Shown: positions 17,803-27,148, numbered from the stretch's first letter. The stretch is DNA of 64,000 nucleotides from JAUNBN01 sp036645935 (GCA_036645935.1 JAVXNE010000005.1:62001-126000); one strand, 5' to 3'. The notes: generated from the letters alone by a model not told the origin. Numbers and translations are program-made.

Positions 17803-18540
17803 TCAAAAATCGCACGCGAAAAGACATGTAAATATGTTGGATTCATTTCCTGACAGCAAAACGCGCGCTATCTTCCGTCCCGTATTTTTTCGGTAGCTGC
17901 ACGCGACACATCTCACAGCCCAACCCTGTGGCATATCACCCGAGAATTGTCGCGCGGACTTCAGCACAGGGCAGCAATTGCCCGCACTGTCTTTGCCGAT
18001 TGAGGAAAACAGCCACGTTAACCGATGTCTATTCGCACCATCGCACCCGTGCGCATTGCAACTGTCGGGCGTTCCTCGGTTTCGATTTCTGTCCACGCCT
18101 CATCTCACAACAGATTTTGAGGGCAATCTTTTTTCTTTATCATTAACTTAAAAGACGCAATAAAAGTCATCGTGCCAAATGCGCGATGACTTTTATTGCG
18201 TCTTATTTCAAGTTTAAGACAGTTATGATTTTAACTGTAGCGAATAGTTTTAAGACATGTCGGCACGTCAATTGAAGTGTGTTTCTCATGAACGGTTTGC
18301 CCAAACGCCGCCATTGAATATCCGCCAAATAACGCTTTTAAATTCCACGATGTGCACTTAAAATTCCGCCCATCTGCAAAGTCTCCGCACTCGGCGAGCG
18401 TTGATTGCCACTTATATTTCAAGAGCACATGGCTGTGTCTTTGAAAATTGAGGCTTCCTGCGCAACGCCGCAAAAAAACTGTTCGTGGACAGTCTAAAAA
18501 CGGATTGGCGCCCAATAACAGCTGTTTTGCATTGCAGACA
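17803..18540. other. Intergenic region with a long perfect hairpin
   Basis: No gene recognised in 740 bases between the small plus-strand frame and the cupin gene. The only clear element is the 21-bp inverted repeat at 18152-18204. Confidence 0.5.
18152..18204. terminator. 21-bp perfect inverted repeat, probable bidirectional terminator
   Basis: Arms 18152-18172 and 18184-18204 are perfectly complementary with an 11-base loop. Each arm begins or ends with AAGACGC/GCGTCTT and is AT-rich in the middle. It lies between convergent genes, which fits a shared terminator, although T runs are short. Confidence 0.55.
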
Positions 18541-18891
18541 TTATTTGTAGAGTATCAACGCCATGAATTCGAGTGTGCTGTCCCCGACATTCTTAATAGC
18601 GTGTCCCTCTCCGTCGTCGGTGAATGTCACATCTCCCTTTTGCAACGTCGTTGTCACGCCGTTGTCGTCATATTCCGCGTTTCCTTTAAGTATATAGTAA
18701 GCCTCGGTGTCACCGATATGCTCGTGAAATCCAATTGAGCAGCCCGGCTCAAGCTTCATGTGGGCGTAAAGCCTTCCCTTGCCGTTCAGCTCGCCCTCAC
18801 CGCAAAGAACGTTTTCCTGTATTGTTCTGCCCACTCCGCCGCGCACACTCTCGCGCAGATCTATCTTTCGATCGTCATTTCGTCTGATCAT
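18541..18891 (-). CDS. Cupin domain protein
   Basis: A 116-residue single-domain cupin. Motif 1 is GFHEHIGDTEAYYILKG (metal ligands His, His and Glu), motif 2 is around FTDDGEGHAIKNVG with the fourth His. Start at 18891 because AAGGAGA stands seven bases upstream; a longer frame reaching 18957 lies across the promoter. Such small cupins bind a metal and act as isomerases, dioxygenases or sensors; which applies here cannot be told. Monocistronic and divergent from the flavodiiron gene. Confidence 0.85.
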   Translation of the reverse strand: MIRRNDDRKIDLRESVRGGVGRTIQENVLCGEGELNGKGRLYAHMKLEPGCSIGFHEHIGDTEAYYILKGNAEYDDNGVTTTLQKGDVTFTDDGEGHAIKNVGDSTLEFMALILYK

Positions 18892-18928
18892 GTTGGTTTC
18901 TCCTTGATATTCAGTTGCCTTTGTTCCG

Positions 18929-18957
18929 ATATTATGATATTCAAGGCTTGCTGTCAA
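18929..18957 (-). promoter_or_regulatory. Cupin gene promoter
   Basis: Minus strand TTGACA (18957-18952), 17 bp, TAATAT (18934-18929). A consensus -35 box eight bases away from the divergent promoter. Confidence 0.65.
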
Positions 18958-18965
18958 CCAAAATG

Positions 18966-18994
18966 TTGATTACTTACACGGGATAACTTATAAT
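18966..18994 (+). promoter_or_regulatory. Flavodiiron gene promoter
   Basis: TTGATT (18966-18971), 17 bp, perfect TATAAT (18989-18994), divergent from the cupin promoter. Confidence 0.65.
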
Positions 18995-19035
18995 AATGAA
19001 ACAGTTGAATTTTGAGAAAGCAGAGGTTATCGCTT

Positions 19036-20235
19036 ATGTTTTGCACGAGAAAAGTTGCTGTCGACACCTTTTATGTCGGCGCAAGCGACCGCCGACTCGA
19101 GCGCTTTGAAAATCTGTTTCCGATACCCCGTGGGGTGTCATATAACTCCTACGTTATCCTTGACGACAAAACCGCACTGCTCGACACCGTCGACCCGTCG
19201 GTCTCTGCACAGTTTTGGGAAAATGTCACACATATACTTGGCGGCCGCGCGCTCGATTATCTCTTTATCAACCACATGGAACCCGACCACTGCTCTGTGT
19301 TGGACGAGGCTCTTCGGCGCTATCCCGAATTAAAGCTCGTCGGAAACCGCAAGACCTTTACTATGGTCTCTCAGTTTTTCGGGATTGATGTGTCTTCCCG
19401 TGCAGTCGAGGTTGTTGAGGGCGACGAGCTGTCGCTCGGTTCCCACACTTTGAATTTTATCACGGCGCCGATGGTGCACTGGCCAGAGGTCATGTTTACC
19501 TATGATCAGAAATCAAAAGCGCTTTTCAGCGCCGATGCGTTCGGCACGTTTGGGGCGCTCTGCGGAAACATCTTTGACGACGAGCTGGATTTTGACCGCG
19601 ATTGGCTTCCTGACGCACGTAGGTATTACTCAAATATCGTCGGAAAATACGGTGTTCAGGTGCAGTCGGCGCTCGCGAAATCGGCACCGCTCGACATAGC
19701 GCTCATCTGCCCTCTTCACGGCCCTGTCTGGAGAGGCAACATTGCGTATATCCTTGATAAGTACAGGCTCTGGAGCAGTTGGGCTCCAGAGGACAAGGGC
19801 GTGGTTGTCGCATACGGTTCGATGTACGGCCACACCAAAAGCGTTGCGGACGCGCTCGCGGCTCTGCTCGCCGACCGTGGCGTAAAAAACATTGCGGTGC
19901 ACGACGTCTCAGCAACCGACGTGTCTTACGTCATCTCCGACCTCTTCCGCTTCAGCCATGCGGTGTTTGCATCTGTCACTTACAACTCCGCGCTCTATCC
20001 CAAAATGGAGACGCTGTTTGTCGATATGAAAGCTCTGGGGATAAAAGGCCGCACTGTCGCTCTCATTGAAAACGGCACGTGGGCTGCCGCCGCGGCGAAA
20101 AACATGAATAACATTCTCTCCGAGATGAAAGATATGACTGTTTTGGACGGTGGATTCTCGATAAAGTCCGCAAAACTTGATGACGGCAACGGAGAGCTTG
20201 CGGCGCTTGCAGACAGTGTCGCCGCTTCGCTGTAA
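19036..20235 (+). CDS. Flavodiiron protein (FprA-type oxygen/NO reductase)
   Basis: A 399-residue A-type flavoprotein. Residues 1-250 are a beta-lactamase-like domain with diiron ligands in NHMEPDHCS and further His/Asp residues (APMVHWPEVM, CPLHGPVW); 255-399 are a flavodoxin domain with the FMN loop GSMYGHTKS. These cytoplasmic enzymes reduce O2 to water or NO to N2O and protect anaerobes. Start at 19036 is set by AGAGG nine bases upstream. An oxidoreductase gene follows after 58 bp. Confidence 0.93.
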   Translation: MFCTRKVAVDTFYVGASDRRLERFENLFPIPRGVSYNSYVILDDKTALLDTVDPSVSAQFWENVTHILGGRALDYLFINHMEPDHCSVLDEALRRYPELKLVGNRKTFTMVSQFFGIDVSSRAVEVVEGDELSLGSHTLNFITAPMVHWPEVMFTYDQKSKALFSADAFGTFGALCGNIFDDELDFDRDWLPDARRYYSNIVGKYGVQVQSALAKSAPLDIALICPLHGPVWRGNIAYILDKYRLWSSWAPEDKGVVVAYGSMYGHTKSVADALAALLADRGVKNIAVHDVSATDVSYVISDLFRFSHAVFASVTYNSALYPKMETLFVDMKALGIKGRTVALIENGTWAAAAAKNMNNILSEMKDMTVLDGGFSIKSAKLDDGNGELAALADSVAASL

Positions 20236-20293
20236 AATAATGACGAATCGCCCGTTTGCGATTCGCAAATTAAATCCACCAGAGGGCAATGAC

Positions 20294-21373
20294 ATGGGCA
20301 AGACAAAAATCGCAATACTGGGCACAGGCTTCATATCCGCCGTGCACATCGAAAGCATTACAAGATTTGTTCAGGACGCCGAGGTGGTTGCGGTGTGCGG
20401 CAGGAATGCAGAACACGCGAGTGCCCTCGCCGAGCGCTTTGGAATCAATTCAGTTTACATTGATATCGACGAGCTGCTGCGCGAGAGTGATGCGGAGATA
20501 ATAGATATCTGCCTTCCAAACAACCTGCACCGCGATGCCTGCGTCAAGTCCGCAAACGCGGGGCGCCATGTTATCGTCGAAAAGCCAATTGCGATGACGC
20601 TCGAGCAGGCCGACGAGATGATAAGCACATGCGAAAACAACGGCGTGCTTCTGATGTACGCCGAGGAGCTGTGCTTTACGCCAAAATACGAGCGCGTGCG
20701 CGAGCTTGTTTCACGTGGGGCTGTGGGCGAAGTCTATATGCTCAAACAGACCGAAAAACACAGCGGCCCGCACAGCGCGTGGTTTTATGACAAGACACTC
20801 GCGGGCGGCGGGGTGATGATGGACATGGGCTGCCACTCGATCGCGTGGTGTCGCCATATAAATGGCAACAACCCAATTAAAACAGTGTATGCCGACATGA
20901 AAACTGTCTGCCACGGCGATATAACCGACTGTGAGGACAGCACTGTTGCGATTGTCGAATTTGAAAACGGGGTCACCGCCGTCGTCGAAAACAGTTGGGC
21001 AAGACTTGGCGGCATGGACGACAGAATCGAAGTATACGGCAGCAAGGGAGTCTCGTTCGCCGACATCTTTCGCGGCAACTCCTCGCTTACCTACAGCGAG
21101 GAGGGCTATGATTATGCAAGCGAAAAATCCGGATCAACTCAAGGCTGGACATTCACGGTGTATGAGGAGGCATTCAATCACGGTTACCCGCAGGAGCTGT
21201 CACACTTTGTCGATTGTGTGAGAAACGGCACGCGCCCGATTATGTCGGGCGAGGACGGCCGGGATATCCTCGAAGTCATCTACGCCGCCTATGAGAGCGC
21301 GCGATGCGGCCAAAAGGTCTCGCTGCCATTCAGTGCGGTGGTCGATTTTCCCATGCAGCTCTGGAAAAAATAA
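20294..21373 (+). CDS. Gfo/Idh/MocA family oxidoreductase (copy 1)
   Basis: A 359-residue NAD(P)-dependent sugar-type dehydrogenase. The Rossmann start is IAILGTGFISAVH, the conserved EKP lies in VEKPIAMTL, and the C-terminal alpha/beta domain (about 125-340) has GGGVMMDMGCHSIAWCRH with the likely catalytic His. Start at 20294 follows AGAGGG. Probably cotranscribed with the flavodiiron gene. It is the only one of four family members here on the plus strand; its substrate is not evident. Confidence 0.88.
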   Translation: MGKTKIAILGTGFISAVHIESITRFVQDAEVVAVCGRNAEHASALAERFGINSVYIDIDELLRESDAEIIDICLPNNLHRDACVKSANAGRHVIVEKPIAMTLEQADEMISTCENNGVLLMYAEELCFTPKYERVRELVSRGAVGEVYMLKQTEKHSGPHSAWFYDKTLAGGGVMMDMGCHSIAWCRHINGNNPIKTVYADMKTVCHGDITDCEDSTVAIVEFENGVTAVVENSWARLGGMDDRIEVYGSKGVSFADIFRGNSSLTYSEEGYDYASEKSGSTQGWTFTVYEEAFNHGYPQELSHFVDCVRNGTRPIMSGEDGRDILEVIYAAYESARCGQKVSLPFSAVVDFPMQLWKK

Positions 21374-22036
21374 TTTGACCTGAAGGTGACGTCTGAATCT
21401 CACAAAATCGAAGGCATATGAGGAACGCCCAGAGACCATCGCCTTCAAAAGATTCTCCGTTGCACTAGGAATAACATGAAAGGCACTCTCGGAATGACAA
21501 AACGGAAACACGCGGGGTGATTGGCTTCACCGCACGCTGCCATTTCAAATGACGCGTTCCGATCTCTTTTTCTTGTGCCATATCTCGGCCGCAACGCAAC
21601 TTAAGACGGCAGCAAAGCTCAGCGCCGCCCCAATATTTCGGTTATCTGTTTTAGGTTTTTATTATAAGATCTTTCGCTTGCTCTCCCGCATTTTCCAATT
21701 GGCGAGCGCGGATATATAATAAAAGGTGACACCGAAGCACGCTTGCCTGTTTTGAAATTCTCGCGGCTGTCTGCGTTCGGAGAATTCTTTGACTGCTGAC
21801 TGTCCATCATATTGTGAGCAACGTTTAACAACATTTTAAACCCGTTGCGCAATTTCAATTTCGGTGTCATTGGGGTTTTCCTATACCTATCGCTTTATTG
21901 AAACATCAGCTTCTTGAACCGAATTGTAAAAGAGACGGATTTTGCTCTTGTGAAAACCGGGCGTCTGCCCGGTTTTCTTTTGAGTGAAAATCCGTCTCTT
22001 GTTTTGCGGTAATTTTTTGTCCAGGATTTCTCTGAT
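21374..22036. other. Intergenic region between convergent genes
   Basis: A minus-strand frame of 83 codons (21619-21870) is present but its product resembles nothing and has no clear ribosome binding site, so I do not call it. The right end holds the nested hairpins listed next. Confidence 0.45.
21930..22000. terminator. Nested double hairpin terminator
   Basis: An outer 14-bp stem, AAGAGACGGATTTT (21930-21943) with AAAATCCGTCTCTT (21987-22000), encloses an inner 11-bp stem GAAAACCGGGC (21952-21962) with GCCCGGTTTTC (21967-21977) and a four-base loop. The inner stem is flanked by T runs on both strands. It ends both the plus-strand oxidoreductase and the minus-strand ROK gene. Confidence 0.75.
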
Positions 22037-22975
22037 TCACATCTCTCCGAGAAACGCCGTGCCAATTATGCCGGCGTCATTTCCGAGTGACGCCTTCAAA
22101 ATCAAAGGCACTCCGAGCACCTCGGGGGCATAGATCATGTCCCGCACTTGTTTGCGCAGCGGCCCAAAGAGATATTCCCCCTCGTTGCAGATTCCACCAC
22201 CCAGTATAACTGCCTCCGGGCGCAGCAGCGTGATGAGATTGCTCACGCCGACAGCGAGATAGTGAATGTACTGTTTTACAATCGCAATGCCCGTCTGATC
22301 TCCCTGTTTTGCGGCGTTGAACGCGGTGCGTCCGCTCACATTTGCAGTCTCCCCGCCGCACAGCTCCCACATAGCGGATGTTGGATTTGCGCGCATCACT
22401 TCGATTGTCTCGCGAATGAGCGCCGTCACCGAGGCGTAAGCCTCAAGACACCCCAGTCTTCCGCACGTGCACTTCTCCCCGTCGGCGACAATCGTCACGT
22501 GACCCGGCTCACAACCGTAATAGAGCTTGCGGTCTATAATCAAGCCGCCGCCGACTCCTGTTCCGAGAGTCAGCATTATGCACTTGTCGAATTTCTTTGC
22601 AATCCCCGCGACCGATTCACCGTAAGTTGCGCTGTCCGCGTCGTTTGCAAGATACACGGGGATATCCCAACTCTTTTTGAATTCACCTATCACGTCTCGA
22701 TCGCGCCATGAGAGATTGTTCGCGTAAGCGACTCGCATCGTCTTTTCGTCGATCGTGCTCGGCACTCCGATTCCGACATAATCGATGTCGAGAACCGTTG
22801 CTCCCGCAGCTGCGAGGCAATTCCTGCCCGCGCGCACTATATCTGCAACAACGACCTCATACGGTCGCTCGGGCTGTGTGGGTACAACATTTCGAGCCAC
22901 TATATTAAATTTGTCATCCACGACGCCGGCCGCAATATTGGTGCCGCCAACGTCTATTCCGAGATGATATTTCAT
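22037..22975 (-). CDS. ROK family sugar kinase (glucokinase-like)
   Basis: About 312 residues. The N-terminus has the ATP motif GIDVGGTNIAAG, and the ROK zinc motif is CTCGRLGCLE; DADSATYGE carries the catalytic Asp region (YLANDADS). This is a cytoplasmic ATP-dependent hexose kinase of glucokinase or N-acetylmannosamine-kinase type. The second ATG (22975) is chosen because AGGGGG lies nine bases before it, whereas it touches the first ATG. Last gene of the minus-strand sugar unit; with a NanE-like epimerase in the same locus an amino sugar kinase is possible, but specificity is not readable. Confidence 0.88.
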   Translation of the reverse strand: MKYHLGIDVGGTNIAAGVVDDKFNIVARNVVPTQPERPYEVVVADIVRAGRNCLAAAGATVLDIDYVGIGVPSTIDEKTMRVAYANNLSWRDRDVIGEFKKSWDIPVYLANDADSATYGESVAGIAKKFDKCIMLTLGTGVGGGLIIDRKLYYGCEPGHVTIVADGEKCTCGRLGCLEAYASVTALIRETIEVMRANPTSAMWELCGGETANVSGRTAFNAAKQGDQTGIAIVKQYIHYLAVGVSNLITLLRPEAVILGGGICNEGEYLFGPLRKQVRDMIYAPEVLGVPLILKASLGNDAGIIGTAFLGEM

Positions 22976-23001
22976 CTGCGGCATCCCCCTGTGATGTCAT
23001 T

Positions 23002-24114
23002 TCAGTCTTTCAAAGTCTCAGCAAGCTGAACCGTTCGTTTTTCTCTGATGGATTTGTAACAGCTCTCGACACACGCGATTGTGCTGATATTGTCGCGCGC
23101 ACTGATTTCCGGAACAGTTCCATTTTCAACCGCACACAACAAGCTGCTCATTGTTCCGCCAAACGCATCGGGAAACCAGACGGTGTCCCACGTCGGTTCA
23201 AGCCAGCGATTGGGAAACTCTTTGCATGTGAATTTGAGCGTGCTCGGGCAATGCTCCGGATATTTGGGCCAGCCAATTGTGCCGCTCGCCATTCCGTCGA
23301 GACCCTCGACACGCCATTTTATGTAGGTGTCCTTTTCGCAGGGATCGTTGGGCCACGCCCACACATCGTCGAGGCTGGTGCACAGCAGATCGTTTTTGTA
23401 TTTGTATGTATACTGCGTTATTCCGTCTACGTGAGCAAATTTCGTTCGTGGGTCGGTGCGGCAAAGCGCCGTGATCTCGTCCGGATCTCCGAAGAGATAT
23501 CGGAAAATATCGACGTGGTGGATACCCATTCCGAACAGCTCAAGCTTGTCGTATTCTGCCAAAAAGCGCTGCCAGTGAGGTATTGCGCGCATCTCGATAG
23601 TCGCGATAACCGCCTCTCCGAGCAGGTTCATGTCAAGCAGATACTTGAGGGCGCGCATCGATTGATCAAAGCGCATGTTGGAATTTACCGCGATCGGAAT
23701 TCCCGCTTCCTCGCCCAGCCGCACTATTTCTCGCACGTCCTCGAGCGACATTGCAAGCGGCTTCTGGCAGAGGATCCCCTTGATGTTGCGGTGCTTCACT
23801 GCCTCACGAACAACGGCGAGCTGCTCGTGTGGTGGAATCGCTATATCGATTATCTCGAGTGAATCATCATTCAGCATTTCAATCCAGGTGTCATACACCT
23901 TGGGAATATCGTAAAGCTTTGCTACCTCCTCGCATTCAGTGCGGGAGAGAGACGTTATCGCGACGGGGTTAAATCCGAGATTTCTATATGCTTTGAGCTG
24001 ACAGTCCCTGACAATAAATCCTGCACCAACAGAGCCAATGCGCCAATCGATCCGCTTTGGCATAGGAGGTTCTGTCGCCTTGATAATGTTTTGCAATATC
24101 TCATTTGAGTTCAT
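23002..24114 (-). CDS. Gfo/Idh/MocA family oxidoreductase (copy 2)
   Basis: A 370-residue dehydrogenase. An N-terminal extension of about 25 residues precedes the Rossmann motif GSVGAGFIVRDC; the usual EKP is QKP here (CQKPLAMSLED), which keeps the Lys-Pro. The C-terminal domain has GMGIHHVDIFRYLFG with the catalytic-type His. AGGAG precedes ATG. It lies between copy 3 and the ROK kinase, short spacings on both sides (11 and 26 bp). Substrate unknown; the high Trp content near the C-terminus (WKVEG, WPKYP, WLEPTWDTVWFP pattern) differs from the other copies. Confidence 0.88.
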   Translation of the reverse strand: MNSNEILQNIIKATEPPMPKRIDWRIGSVGAGFIVRDCQLKAYRNLGFNPVAITSLSRTECEEVAKLYDIPKVYDTWIEMLNDDSLEIIDIAIPPHEQLAVVREAVKHRNIKGILCQKPLAMSLEDVREIVRLGEEAGIPIAVNSNMRFDQSMRALKYLLDMNLLGEAVIATIEMRAIPHWQRFLAEYDKLELFGMGIHHVDIFRYLFGDPDEITALCRTDPRTKFAHVDGITQYTYKYKNDLLCTSLDDVWAWPNDPCEKDTYIKWRVEGLDGMASGTIGWPKYPEHCPSTLKFTCKEFPNRWLEPTWDTVWFPDAFGGTMSSLLCAVENGTVPEISARDNISTIACVESCYKSIREKRTVQLAETLKD

Positions 24115-24125
24115 CGTTCTATCTC

Positions 24126-25091
24126 CTATTCGATAGTCTCAAGAATTTTCAATACCTCAAGCAGCTCACTCTCCCGATCACAGCCACAGCGTTCCCCGGC
24201 TTTGATTTTGCCGATAAAATCATTAAGCTCGCGCAGGTACATGCCTGTCGGCGGGACGTTTATCCCTGTGGGTATGAGCAGCTTTTCCTCTGTATCCAAT
24301 ATCTGAGGCGCGCCGTCGCTCGTGTATACGGTGACCTTTCCGCCCTCGCTAGTCACAACTGCGTTTTCAAAATAGACGCGCCACTGTGCGGTAAACGGAA
24401 AATCAGCATTGTACCATGACGCTTCGGCAGATACGTTCATACCGTCGTAATTGTAACAGAACCTGTAGTGTTCTTTGTAATTCTTATCTGCGCCGCCACA
24501 AGAGGTATAGCTGTACGACTTCGGAGCGCCGAAAAGGCTGACAATGAGGTCCAAATCGTGAATGTGAAGATCAAACGGCAGCAATCCGCTCTTTTTTCTG
24601 TCGAAGAGCCAGCCGTTTTTAACCCAGCGTGGGCAGCCAGACAATCTGAGAAACTGAGCATCAAGCGCTTTTCCGTATTCCCCGCTTGTGACAATTCGGC
24701 GCAGCGCCATCGTGTCGAGGGAATATTGCAGCACATGTGCCACAAACAGCATCACTCCGTTTTTCCTTGCAAAATCGAACATTTCAAACGCGTTTGCAAC
24801 TGACAGCGCAATGGGTTTTTCGCAAATGACATGTTTGCCCCGCGCAAGCGCGGCAATTGTGAGCTCGTGGTGTGCAAAGGTTGGCGCGCAGATATCGACG
24901 ACGTCGATCTTTTCGCCATCCAGCATGTCCTCAATTCCAGCGTAGAGCTTGGCTCCGAAGCTTTCTGCCCTTTCAGCGGCAGCCGGTGAAGTGTCGCACA
25001 CCGCGACGACTTTCACCCCATCGATGTGTGCGTAGTTTGCCATGTGCACGGTTCCCATGCCACCGGCTCCGACAATTCCAATACTGATCAT
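24126..25091 (-). CDS. Gfo/Idh/MocA family oxidoreductase (copy 3)
   Basis: A 321-residue dehydrogenase started at ATG 25091, just before the Rossmann motif GIVGAGGMGTVH; the frame extends further upstream but into the regulator gene. EKP is in CEKPIALSV; DLHIHDLDLIVSLFG carries the catalytic-type His. It starts 20 bp after the DeoR regulator. Resembles inositol/sugar dehydrogenases in general layout. Confidence 0.87.
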   Translation of the reverse strand: MISIGIVGAGGMGTVHMANYAHIDGVKVVAVCDTSPAAAERAESFGAKLYAGIEDMLDGEKIDVVDICAPTFAHHELTIAALARGKHVICEKPIALSVANAFEMFDFARKNGVMLFVAHVLQYSLDTMALRRIVTSGEYGKALDAQFLRLSGCPRWVKNGWLFDRKKSGLLPFDLHIHDLDLIVSLFGAPKSYSYTSCGGADKNYKEHYRFCYNYDGMNVSAEASWYNADFPFTAQWRVYFENAVVTSEGGKVTVYTSDGAPQILDTEEKLLIPTGINVPPTGMYLRELNDFIGKIKAGERCGCDRESELLEVLKILETIE

Positions 25092-25110
25092 AGCAGTCCT
25101 CAAATCACGC

Positions 25111-25854
25111 TCAGACCCAATCGATTCGATCATCGCTGACCTTAATTCCGTCCGGCGTGTTGCATATAATATGGTCAAAAGATCTGAGTTCCGTGAACTT
25201 TAAAAAAGATCGTTTTCCGAGCTTGCTCGCATCTATCAAGAGAATTTTTCGCGCAGAATTTGCAAGCGCAATCCGTTTCATGAGCATGCTGTCCATGTCG
25301 GTGAGAAAAATCATATCGTCGTCAAGACTGACACTCGAACAGCCAAAAAATGAGATGTCAAAATGATACTGTGCGAGCATCTCCTGCGCCACAGGTCCTA
25401 CATTCATTGAAAAGTGAGGCAGATGCCGTCCGCCGATCATATAGATTTCGGCCTTGGGCTCAACGAGATTTTTTACTACAAGCTCATTGTTGGTCACGAT
25501 AGTTATAGGCATGTTGGCGATGAATTCCATGAGCGGCGCAATGCTCGTTCCGCTGTCGAGAAATACGCAGTCGCCGCTTTTGACGTGTGCTGCCGCCGCC
25601 TTCGCGACCTCGCGCTTCGCCGCATAGTTTATAGTTTTCTTTTCCTTCATCGTCATCTCGGCAGAATCGAGCACATCCTCGAGTGCAGCACCGCCCTGAA
25701 CCCGTTTGAGACGACCGGCACGCTCCAGCTTTTCAAAATCGCGACGCACGGTTATCTCTGAGATATCGAGTTCCCTCGCGATCTCCTTGAGATTGATGAT
25801 TCCACTGCTGTTGAGCTTGTCCATAATGTAAACTCTGCGTTCTGAAGCAATCAT
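25111..25854 (-). CDS. DeoR-family sugar regulator
   Basis: A 247-residue regulator. The N-terminal helix-turn-helix (about 1-55) has the DeoR signature EIARELDISEITVRRDFEKLE; the C-terminal sensor (about 75-235) has DSGTS, the phosphosugar-binding type motif, and a GGR segment. AGGAG lies upstream of ATG. It sits inside the sugar unit and is likely its local repressor, with a phosphorylated sugar as effector by family precedent. Confidence 0.92.
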   Translation of the reverse strand: MIASERRVYIMDKLNSSGIINLKEIARELDISEITVRRDFEKLERAGRLKRVQGGAALEDVLDSAEMTMKEKKTINYAAKREVAKAAAAHVKSGDCVFLDSGTSIAPLMEFIANMPITIVTNNELVVKNLVEPKAEIYMIGGRHLPHFSMNVGPVAQEMLAQYHFDISFFGCSSVSLDDDMIFLTDMDSMLMKRIALANSARKILLIDASKLGKRSFLKFTELRSFDHIICNTPDGIKVSDDRIDWV

Positions 25855-25866
25855 ACCTGACTCCTA

Positions 25867-26856
25867 TCAATATTCATCCGACGGAAATACCACGCCGTTT
25901 TGTCTGCGAATCTCGTCAATCAGCCTTATGGCCGCACGTGACTGCGCATTTCGATCCGATGATGCACCGCCGCTCTCTGCAATATTCAAAAACGCCATGA
26001 CCTCATAGACCATATCATCCTCTCTCGAGCGCGAGGGCATTACGAAGGCCTCTTCGGTGCGTCTGTCGATTCGGGTTATACCGTCTTTTGCAAGCGGCTG
26101 AACGCTGCTCATCACAACCCAGCCGTCCTCTCCCTCGATTACAAATGGACTTCGTGAATCGTTAACCTTTGAGTACGTGACCTGCGCGAGCATGCCGTCA
26201 TAGCGTGCGATGAAAGAACCGAGAGCCTCAAATCCATTTTCCAACTTCACACAGCTTGCTGATATCGAGAGAGGGTATCCGAACAACAGCAACAGCACGT
26301 TTACGCAATAGACTCCGATGTCCATCACTGAGGCATTGGAGAGCGACCAGTCAAAAGCATTCACTATCTCCCCTCCGCTGAATCGGTCATAGCGTGAAGA
26401 ATACTGGCAATATGTCATCGAGACTCTGCGAATTTTCCCGACCTTTGCGATCTCTTCGCGAATCAGCTCAAGGTTGGGTGAGAATGCAGGTCTGATTGCC
26501 TCGAGCAACACGCAACCGTTACGTCGCGCGGCGTCCAGCATCATTTCAAGTTCGCGGGAATTGGAAGCGATCGGTTTCTCACAGAGCACATGCTTACCCG
26601 AATCGAGCATCATCACAGTCTGCGAGCAGTGCATCGCGTTTGGGCTTGCGATGTATACGGCGTCGATATCTTCACTTGCTGCAACCTGCCTCGGAGAGGT
26701 AAATGCAAGTCGCGCTCCATGCTTCTTAGCATATTCAATCGCGTGAGCTTCGTCGCGCGAGCAAACCGCCACGAGTTCAAATCCATCACACTCTTTGCCC
26801 GCCGCAATGAGCCAATCCGTGACAAAATTTGTTCCGATAACACAGAATCTCATCAT
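25867..26856 (-). CDS. Gfo/Idh/MocA family oxidoreductase (copy 4)
   Basis: A 329-residue dehydrogenase. The N-terminus reads FCVIGTNFVTDW, a variant of the Gly-rich loop with GTN; EKP is in CEKPIASNS. The C-terminal part has YSSRYDRFSGGEIVNAF and SVMDIGVYCVN, placing it nearer the trans-dihydrodiol dehydrogenase/glucose-fructose type branch, where a Tyr replaces the His. AAAGG precedes two adjacent ATG codons; the second (26853) is equally possible. First gene of its transcription unit. Confidence 0.87.
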   Translation of the reverse strand: MMRFCVIGTNFVTDWLIAAGKECDGFELVAVCSRDEAHAIEYAKKHGARLAFTSPRQVAASEDIDAVYIASPNAMHCSQTVMMLDSGKHVLCEKPIASNSRELEMMLDAARRNGCVLLEAIRPAFSPNLELIREEIAKVGKIRRVSMTYCQYSSRYDRFSGGEIVNAFDWSLSNASVMDIGVYCVNVLLLLFGYPLSISASCVKLENGFEALGSFIARYDGMLAQVTYSKVNDSRSPFVIEGEDGWVVMSSVQPLAKDGITRIDRRTEEAFVMPSRSREDDMVYEVMAFLNIAESGGASSDRNAQSRAAIRLIDEIRRQNGVVFPSDEY

Positions 26857-26892
26857 GCTTTATCCTTTTGCTCCAACAGTTATCATATTGAT

Positions 26893-26921
26893 ACTCTATC
26901 TCATTTTCAGCGAAATCTCAA
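26893..26921 (-). promoter_or_regulatory. Possible promoter of the oxidoreductase-DeoR-ROK unit
   Basis: Minus strand TTGAGA (26921-26916), 17 bp, TAGAGT (26898-26893), about 37 bp before the first gene. Moderate match only. Confidence 0.35.
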
Positions 26922-27096
26922 GGGAAGCATCTGAGATTTTTCTATCATCCAGCAAAACTTGCACTTTAGTCATTTGCAGAGTAACTGAAGCCGCTGGAAC
27001 AGCTTAAAAAATAACAATAATACAGGATGAAGTTCTTCGTTTTATCGAGAGTAACACATCTCTGTGTCCGACGCATGCCTTGAGATTTTTCAAAAT

Positions 27097-27128
27097 AAGA
27101 GGTGAACGGATTTCTCCGTTCACCTCTT
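27097..27128 (-). terminator. Terminator behind the ABC transporter operon
   Basis: Perfect 14-bp arms AAGAGGTGAACGGA (27097-27110) and TCCGTTCACCTCTT (27115-27128), four-base loop, then TATTTT on the minus strand, 20 bp after the binding-protein stop. Confidence 0.8.
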
Positions 27129-27148
27129 GCTAAGCGGAGAACTTTAGC

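Noticed and set aside
21619..21870. 83-codon minus-strand frame
   Set aside because: Weak ribosome binding site, no family likeness, and flanked by terminator structures; kept as intergenic.
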